Assembly (NCBI GenBank): GCA_038247995.1
Contig: JBBRUG010000206.1
Location: 1 to 10,595, forward strand
Length of the DNA: 10,595 nt
Direction of reading: 5' to 3'
From: JBBRUG01 sp038247995
GTDB taxonomy: Bacteria > Chloroflexota > Chloroflexia > Chloroflexales > Chloroflexaceae
Positions within the stretch are counted from its first letter, which is position 1, and the number at the start of each line of letters is the position of its first letter. A model generated the notes under the pieces. The model did not search any database and had not been told where the DNA came from. It saw only the letters and a list, made by a program, of their open reading frames with translations. Positions 6,238-10,595 of this stretch are shown in pieces. Made by a program: the position numbers and the translations under genes.

Positions 6238-6267
6238 TTGTCGGCCCACAAAAATGTGCGGTATGAT
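6238..6267 (+). promoter_or_regulatory. Predicted sigma70-like promoter for hutU-hutI
   Basis: TTGTCG (6238-6243, four of six matches to TTGACA) and TATGAT (6262-6267, five of six matches to TATAAT) are separated by 18 bp. Transcription would start near 6274, giving a leader of about 47 nt before the hutU start codon. The region is locally AT-rich (TATGATAAAA) in a GC-rich surrounding. Confidence 0.5.
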
Positions 6268-6273
6268 AAAAGG

Positions 6274-6320
6274 GCGGGTCGAGGTGAACCCGCAAACCTC
6301 AGCGAAGTGGAGGGACAACG
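6274..6320 (+). promoter_or_regulatory. Short structured leader of hutU with competing stems
   Basis: GCGGGT (6274-6279) can pair with ACCCGC (6288-6293). GAGGT, inside that loop (6281-6285), can instead pair with ACCTC (6296-6300). CCTC (6297-6300) can also pair with GAGG (6310-6313) of the ribosome binding site GGAGGG (6309-6314). The last two pairings exclude each other, so the leader could switch between an open and a masked ribosome binding site. The stems are short (4-6 bp), so this is only a suggestion. Confidence 0.25.
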
Positions 6321-7970
6321 ATGACCCGCACGATTCGCGCGCCGCGTGGCCTTGAGTTAAGTTGCCGGAATTGGCAGATCGAGGCCGCCTACCGGATGCT
6401 CCAGAACAACCTCGACCCTGACGTCGCCTTCGACCCAGAGAACCTGATCGTCTATGGCGGGCGTGGCCGCGCCGCACGCAACTGGGCCAGCCTCGAAGCC
6501 ATCCTCGCTACCTTGCGCCGCCTGGCGCCCGACGAAACGCTGCTTGTGCAGTCGGGCAAGCCGGTGGCCGTGTTTCGCACCCACACCGACGCCCCCCGCG
6601 TGCTGCTTGCTAACTCTAATATTGTGCCGGCCTGGGCCACGCAGGAGAACTTCGAGCGTTACGAGCAGGCCGGGCTGATGATGTACGGCCAGATGACCGC
6701 AGGCAGCTGGATCTACATCGGCACGCAGGGTATTTTGCAGGGCACCTACGAGACGTTCGGCGCGTTGGCCCAAGCGGAGGGTTGGCCCAACCTACGCGGC
6801 AAACTGGTGATTACGGCCGGCCTCGGCGAGATGGGCGGCGCGCAAGCCCAGGCGGTCACCTTCAACGCGGGCGTGGCGCTGCTGATTGAGGTTGATCCGC
6901 GGCGGGTCGAGCGCCGGCTGGCGCTACGCCAACTGGATCGGGCGACCGACAACCTTGAAGAGGCGATGACCTGGGTGGACGAAGCGCGCACGCAGGGTGA
7001 GGCACTTTCGGTGGCGCTGATCGCGAATGCCGCCGAGGCGTTGCCCGAACTGCTGGCGCGCGACATCACGCCCGATATCGCCACCGACCAGACGAGCGCC
7101 CACGATGTGCGCTACGGCTACATTCCAGCCGGTCTGAGCCTGGCGGAAGCGACGGTGTTGCGCGAAGCCGACCCGGCGGAGTACGACCAGCGCGCACTGG
7201 CTTCCATGGCCCGCCATGTGGAGACGCTGCTGGAGTGGCGGCGCCGCGGCGCGATCGTGTTCGACTATGGCAACAATCTGCGCCAACGCGCCCTCGACGC
7301 GGGTGTAGCCGAGGCCTTCAGCTACCCCGGCTTTGTGCCGGCCTATATTCGGCCCCTGTTCTGTGAAGGCAAAGGGCCGTTCCGCTGGGTGGCGCTCTCG
7401 GGCGACCCGGAGGACATTTATGTGACTGATCAGGCCGTGATGGAGCTATTCCCGGAGAACGAGCATCTACGGCGCTGGCTGACGTTGGCGCGCGAAAAAG
7501 TAACCTTCCAGGGCTTGCCGGCGCGGATCTGCTGGCTTGGTTATGGCGAGCGGGCACGGGCCGGGCTGCGTTTCAACGAGCTCGTAGCCAGCGGCGCAGT
7601 GAAGGCGCCGATTGTGATCGGGCGCGACCATCTCGACGCCGGATCGGTAGCAAGCCCCAACCGCGAGACGGAGAGCATGCGCGACGGCTCGGACGCGATC
7701 GCCGACTGGCCGCTGCTCAATGCACTGATCAATGCCGTGAACGGCGCGACCTGGGTGAGTCTGCACCACGGCGGCGGCGTGGGCATCGGCTACAGCATCC
7801 ACGCCGGCCAAGTGATTGTGGCCGACGGTACGCCTGAAGCAGCGCTCCGCCTGGAACGGGTGCTTACGAGCGACCCAGGGATGGGTGTCGTGCGCCATGC
7901 CGATGCCGGCTACGATGAGGCGATTACGTTTGCGCGGGCGAATGGGGTGGACATACCTATGGGTGAGTGA
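6321..7970 (+). CDS. hutU: Urocanate hydratase (urocanase), second step of histidine degradation
   Basis: This is a 549-residue protein, close to the usual length of about 555 for the family. It uses tightly bound NAD+ to add water to urocanate, giving 4-imidazolone-5-propionate in the cytosol. Landmarks are YGGRGRAARNW (45-55), GLGEMGGAQ (167-175, in the NAD-binding domain), DQTSAHD (256-262), FDYGNNLR (314-321), and ICWLGYGERAR (403-413) with the expected catalytic Cys at 404. SLHHGGGVGIGYS (480-492) is the C-terminal signature. The start is fixed by GGAGGG at 6309-6314, six bases upstream. hutI follows after 24 bp, so the two form an operon with the promoter predicted at 6238-6267. I see no frameshift or missing motif. 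Confidence 0.98.
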   Translation: MTRTIRAPRGLELSCRNWQIEAAYRMLQNNLDPDVAFDPENLIVYGGRGRAARNWASLEAILATLRRLAPDETLLVQSGKPVAVFRTHTDAPRVLLANSNIVPAWATQENFERYEQAGLMMYGQMTAGSWIYIGTQGILQGTYETFGALAQAEGWPNLRGKLVITAGLGEMGGAQAQAVTFNAGVALLIEVDPRRVERRLALRQLDRATDNLEEAMTWVDEARTQGEALSVALIANAAEALPELLARDITPDIATDQTSAHDVRYGYIPAGLSLAEATVLREADPAEYDQRALASMARHVETLLEWRRRGAIVFDYGNNLRQRALDAGVAEAFSYPGFVPAYIRPLFCEGKGPFRWVALSGDPEDIYVTDQAVMELFPENEHLRRWLTLAREKVTFQGLPARICWLGYGERARAGLRFNELVASGAVKAPIVIGRDHLDAGSVASPNRETESMRDGSDAIADWPLLNALINAVNGATWVSLHHGGGVGIGYSIHAGQVIVADGTPEAALRLERVLTSDPGMGVVRHADAGYDEAITFARANGVDIPMGE

Positions 7971-7994
7971 GTGATAAAGAACTAAGGATATGCC

Positions 7995-9269
7995 ATGCAA
8001 ACCATCGATCTGCTCATTCACAGTGCGGCGCAGGTGGTGACGTGCGCAGCGGCGGGCGGGCCGAAGCGTGGCGCGGCGTTACGCGAGGTGGGGCTGATCG
8101 CCGACGGAGCAGTAGCCGTTCATGGCGGGGCGATTGTGGGCGTGGGGCGGTCGGAACAGTTGCGGCGCACCTATACAGCTCAAAGAGAGATCGATGCGCA
8201 GGGGCAGGCGGTCTGTCCGGGGTTTGTCGATCCGCACACCCATGTGGTTTATGCCGGTAATCGGCTTGATGAGTTTGAACAGCGGATCGGCGGGGCGAGC
8301 TACGAGCAGATTATGGCCGCAGGGGGCGGGATCGCCAGCACCGCGCGAGCGACGCGGGCGGCAAGCGTTGCACAACTGGTGGCCGAGTCGCGCCGCCGCC
8401 TTGATCAGATGCTGCGCCTGGGTACAACGACAGCCGAAGCAAAGACTGGTTACGGTTTAGAACTGGAGGCCGAACTGCGCCAACTGGAAGCGACGGCGGT
8501 GCTGGATCAGACCCACCCGATCGATCTGGTGCCGACGTTCCTGGGCGCGCACGCTGTGCCGGGCGAATATGCGGGGCGCGCCGATGCCTACATCGACCTG
8601 GTGATTGAGACAATGTTGCCGGCAGCAGCGGCCTGGTATCGTAAGGCGCACTTTGCGGCGGCAGGCGTGCCGTTGTTCGTTGACGTGTTCTGTGAGCGCG
8701 GCGCGTTTGATGTGACGCAGTCGCGGCGGGTACTGGCGGCGGCGCAGGTATTGGGGTTGCCGCTCAAAGCGCACGTGGACGAATTCAGCGAACTGGGTGG
8801 GCTGAACATGGCGCTGGAGATCGGCTGCGTATCGGTTGATCATCTTGATGTGACCGGGCCGGCGGGAATCGCGCAGTTGGCCGCATCGGCGGCGGTGGGC
8901 GTGATCATCCCGGCGGTGACGCTCAACCTGGGCGGTACGCACTACGCCGCTGCACGGGCCATGATCGACGCGGGGGCCGCGATCGCGCTGACCACCGACA
9001 TCAACCCCGGCTCGGCGCCCTGCCCTGCGTTGCCGTTGGTGATGGCGCTGGCATGTCGCTACCAACACTTGCTGCCGGGAGAAGTGCTGAACGCCTGCAC
9101 GATCAACGCGGCGCACGCTATTGGCCTGGGCGCGCGGGTCGGTTCGTTGGAGCCGGGGAAGCAAGCCGATCTGCTGCTGCTCGACGTGGCCGATTATCGT
9201 TACCTGGCGTATGAGTTTGGCGGCAATGCCGTGGCGCAGGTGGTGAAGCGGGGCCGGGTGGTTGGGTAA
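7995..9269 (+). CDS. hutI: Imidazolonepropionase, third step of histidine degradation
   Basis: This is a 424-residue amidohydrolase that opens the ring of 4-imidazolone-5-propionate to give N-formimidoyl-L-glutamate, the substrate of HutG. Metal-ligand motifs are intact: PGFVDPHTH (75-83, His81 and His83), KAHVDEF (258-264, His260) and TTDINPG (333-339, Asp335). Other family marks are TTTAEAKTGYGL (144-155), FLGAHAVP (182-189), DVFCERGAF (230-238), SVDHLD (280-285) and SAPCPALPLVMALACR (340-355). The C-terminus GSLEPGKQADLLLL is the usual beta-sandwich closure of amidohydrolases. Residues 20-35 (GGPKRGAALREVGLI) match the small insert commonly seen in HutI. AAGGA at 7984-7988, six bases before the ATG, sets the start. 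It is cotranscribed with hutU. Confidence 0.98.
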   Translation: MQTIDLLIHSAAQVVTCAAAGGPKRGAALREVGLIADGAVAVHGGAIVGVGRSEQLRRTYTAQREIDAQGQAVCPGFVDPHTHVVYAGNRLDEFEQRIGGASYEQIMAAGGGIASTARATRAASVAQLVAESRRRLDQMLRLGTTTAEAKTGYGLELEAELRQLEATAVLDQTHPIDLVPTFLGAHAVPGEYAGRADAYIDLVIETMLPAAAAWYRKAHFAAAGVPLFVDVFCERGAFDVTQSRRVLAAAQVLGLPLKAHVDEFSELGGLNMALEIGCVSVDHLDVTGPAGIAQLAASAAVGVIIPAVTLNLGGTHYAAARAMIDAGAAIALTTDINPGSAPCPALPLVMALACRYQHLLPGEVLNACTINAAHAIGLGARVGSLEPGKQADLLLLDVADYRYLAYEFGGNAVAQVVKRGRVVG

Positions 9270-9339
9270 AGATGGACAGGAGCTAAGCAGGCGTGATGGG
9301 ACTCCCACCGCCGCGTTGTCTGACCACCAGAACTTATCC

Positions 9340-9406
9340 GGAGGTAAGAACCATGTGGTAGCTGGGCATTGATGTCAGTAGCCCAACCCTGGATGGGGCG
9401 TTGGGA
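9340..9406 (+). pseudogene. Relic of an IS110-family transposase start
   Basis: A good ribosome binding site (GGAGGT, 9340-9345) precedes ATG 9353. The frame reads MW, a TAG stop (9359-9361), then LGIDVSSPTLDGALG. IS110-family DEDD transposases typically begin with a short lead and (V/L)GIDVSKxTLDVAL, in which the Asp is the first catalytic acid. Similarity fades after about residue 18, and a second stop lies at 9449-9451. Only the head of the gene therefore survives, with a nonsense codon at position 3. The original left end, which in IS110 elements carries the guide (bridge) RNA, should lie just upstream, but only about 80 bp separate it from hutI. Chance similarity is possible because the match is short. 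Confidence 0.5.
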
Positions 9407-9462
9407 CGCGCTCCACGCCTACTGCCACAATCGTCTTGGGGCTTACCTTGAGCCGTATGCCC

Positions 9463-9524
9463 CGCGTCTCCGCGTGCCCTCGTCGCCTTGTCCCCTCTAT
9501 CCCCCTGCCCCCTGGTTTGCTTCG
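9463..9524 (+). repeat. C-rich degenerate short-repeat tract
   Basis: The tract is a run of units of about 6-10 bases such as CCGCGTCT, CCGCGTGC, CCTCGTCG, CCTTGTC, CCCTCTATC and CCCCTGC. On the minus strand it is a G-rich series of GGGGACAAGG-like units. It resembles short tandemly repeated sequences described in cyanobacteria and seen in Chloroflexota, though the copies here are imperfect. It has several G-runs on the minus strand. Confidence 0.5.
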
Positions 9525-9542
9525 ACGGGACTATCTTCCTAC

Positions 9543-9570
9543 TTAATAATCTCAGTGGCATTGTTATGCT
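9543..9570 (+). promoter_or_regulatory. Weak promoter candidate for the exported-protein gene
   Basis: TTAATA (9543-9548) and TATGCT (9565-9570) are spaced by 16 bp in an AT-rich stretch, about 37 bp before the start codon. Each hexamer matches consensus at four of six positions, so this is only a candidate. Confidence 0.3.
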
Positions 9571-9606
9571 GATTAATGGGTTTTTAACGTATCGAGAGGT
9601 CGATCA

Positions 9607-10595
9607 ATGTTGCACCGCGTTCCACTTCCTCAGCTAGCCTCTTTCCTGATCATCCTCGCAATCGCGCTCAGCCTGGCTCCGAGTCTGCCTGCCGCTGCGG
9701 CAGAACCGGGTGCCGAAATTGTGCGTTTTAGCGGGGCACTGAACGCCGATGTTCCTGCCCGCACCGTACCGCTGGCAACCGGTGGCCCGGCCAATCTCCG
9801 CCTGGCCGTAAGTGGCGGCGCCCCTACCGACACGGTTACGCTGGCGCTGCTGAATGCCGGCAATAGTGTGCTGACCAGCTGGGTTGCGCGCAGTGGCGAG
9901 ACGATCTGGGGCTACGCCGATCTGCCCAGCGGAGCAAAATTGCGCGTGCTGACGAGTGGCGCCGCGCTTACCTTCGATCTCAAGGCTTATGCGCGCGGTA
10001 CTCTGGTTAATCCCACTGTCGATGCTCAGGCCTGGAGCGGCACCGCGATCGGCGCCGGCGCGAGCAGCACCAACTCTACAGTTCAACTCGTCGCGCCGAC
10101 TGCCGGCCTCTACCGCTTTACGCTTGGCGCCGGTCAGGGCAGTTACCAGATCGTTGTCGACGACAATCGGGTGCGCAAGACCGTGGTCAGCGGCAAAACG
10201 CCCGCTGCCGGCGACAGCGTCTACTTTTTGCCGTCCGGGGTGCATACCCTCCGCATCATCCAGAACTCCGGCACGCCGGTAACGGGCTGGAGTGTGCAAT
10301 TTGCCGCCGCCGGTGCTGCCGATAGCCTGCCCTACCTTGAGAACGCCGCCGAATTGGGCGGTGCTTTCACTGAGGAATGGGTACCCATCCAGTTGTCGCA
10401 GGCCCAGCCGGTGAATATCCGCATTGCTGCCACGGGCGCTGCCGCCGATCGGCTCCAAGTTGAACTCTTCAACGGCGGCACAAAGGTGTATACCAACACC
10501 GTCGTTGCCGGCGGCGAGATTGTCTGGGGCAGTTCCCAGTTAACCGCCGGCGCGAATGCGCTGCGCGTTGTTACCGTGGGCGGCAATAGCGCGCC
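9607..10595 (+). CDS. Exported beta-rich repeat protein (3' end outside window)
   Basis: The frame is open from ATG 9607 to the window end, 329 codons so far, and is preceded by GAGAGGT at 9594-9600. The N-terminus is a clear signal peptide: Arg4, a hydrophobic core (about 11-24) and a probable cleavage site after Ala32 (PAAAA-EPG). The mature part is rich in Gly, Ala, Thr and Val with almost no Cys, as expected for stacked beta-sandwich domains outside the cell. A repeated unit is visible: VTLALLNAGNSVL then GETIWG, LPSGAKLRVLTSG (77-118), and again LQVELFNGGTKVY then GEIVWG, LTAGANALRVVTVG (283-325). Between them lies a different beta domain (about 135-233). I recognise no enzymatic motif. 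It could be a surface or adhesion protein. A long minus-strand frame overlaps it but has no supporting signal. Confidence 0.85.
   Translation, partial: MLHRVPLPQLASFLIILAIALSLAPSLPAAAAEPGAEIVRFSGALNADVPARTVPLATGGPANLRLAVSGGAPTDTVTLALLNAGNSVLTSWVARSGETIWGYADLPSGAKLRVLTSGAALTFDLKAYARGTLVNPTVDAQAWSGTAIGAGASSTNSTVQLVAPTAGLYRFTLGAGQGSYQIVVDDNRVRKTVVSGKTPAAGDSVYFLPSGVHTLRIIQNSGTPVTGWSVQFAAAGAADSLPYLENAAELGGAFTEEWVPIQLSQAQPVNIRIAATGAAADRLQVELFNGGTKVYTNTVVAGGEIVWGSSQLTAGANALRVVTVGGNSA

Larger units (their letters stand above)
5796..6320 (+). other. 525-bp spacer between hutG and hutU
   Basis: No intact gene is visible here. In order it holds about 100 bp without a recognised feature, a probable membrane-protein gene remnant (5901-6033), a palindromic MITE-like element (6034-6141), about 60 bp of GC-rich sequence, an operator-like palindrome (6203-6218), and a promoter and leader for hutU (6238-6320). 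These parts are described separately. Confidence 0.7.
9270..9606 (+). other. 337-bp spacer between hutI and the exported-protein gene
   Basis: This spacer holds no intact gene and no clear terminator for the hut genes. It contains an IS110-like transposase start (9340-9406), a C-rich degenerate tract (9463-9524) and an AT-rich stretch (9541-9590) leading into the next gene. The mixture suggests a site that has taken up and lost mobile DNA. Confidence 0.7.

Noticed and set aside
6055..6324. 89-codon + strand open frame between hutG and hutU
   Set aside because: It starts inside the palindromic element, crosses the predicted hutU promoter and ribosome binding site and overlaps the hutU start. 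Composition is not protein-like, although its middle part may preserve a few residues of the older membrane-protein frame.
8457..9308. 283-codon open frame on the minus strand inside hutI
   Set aside because: hutI is unambiguous. The opposite frame is Arg/Gln/His-rich low-quality sequence typical of a shadow.
9634..10458. 274-codon open frame on the minus strand
   Set aside because: It overlaps the + strand gene, which has a ribosome binding site, a signal peptide and an internal protein repeat. The minus-strand translation is rich in Arg, Gly and Gln without any domain and looks like a GC-rich shadow.

Overview
The window looks like a chromosomal segment of a Chloroflexota bacterium, probably near the filamentous Chloroflexus/Roseiflexus/Kouleothrix group. 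This is judged from GC-rich codon use, a protein kinase fused to PQQ-type repeats next to PP2C, VWA and FHA genes, and the style of the intergenic repeats. It is recognition from memory, not a database result. All recognised genes lie on the + strand.

Region 1 (1-4822) is a phospho-signalling cassette. It starts inside a Ser/Thr protein kinase whose C-terminal half is an eight-repeat propeller (1-1383). A 103-bp spacer follows that carries repeated operator-like palindromes. Then come a PP2C-type phosphatase with a long disordered N-terminus, a VWA-domain protein, a zinc-ribbon/FHA protein and an 81-residue protein of unknown function. The three middle genes are 4-5 bp apart and must be cotranscribed. 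Kinase, opposing phosphatase, phosphothreonine reader and metal-dependent VWA scaffold together suggest one reversible phosphorylation circuit with an unknown input.

Region 2 (4823-9269) is histidine catabolism: hutG (formimidoylglutamase), hutU (urocanate hydratase) and hutI (imidazolonepropionase). hutH is not in the window. A 9-bp tandem repeat abuts the hutG start, and HutG has Asn where the family normally has a metal-binding His. Between hutG and hutU is a 525-bp spacer. It holds a probable remnant of a membrane-protein gene, a 108-bp palindromic element that looks like a CTAG-targeted (IS630-type) MITE, an operator-like palindrome, a sigma70-like promoter and a short structured leader for hutUI.

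Region 3 (9270-10595) opens with a 337-bp spacer. It holds a relic of an IS110-family transposase start, interrupted by a stop codon, and a C-rich degenerate repeat tract. It is followed by the 5' part of a gene for an exported, beta-rich, internally repeated protein that runs off the window end.

The most unusual items are the symmetric MITE-like element with compensatory changes in its two subterminal hairpins, the HutG ligand substitution, the repeated palindromes before the phosphatase gene, and the apparently cytosolic kinase-propeller fusion.
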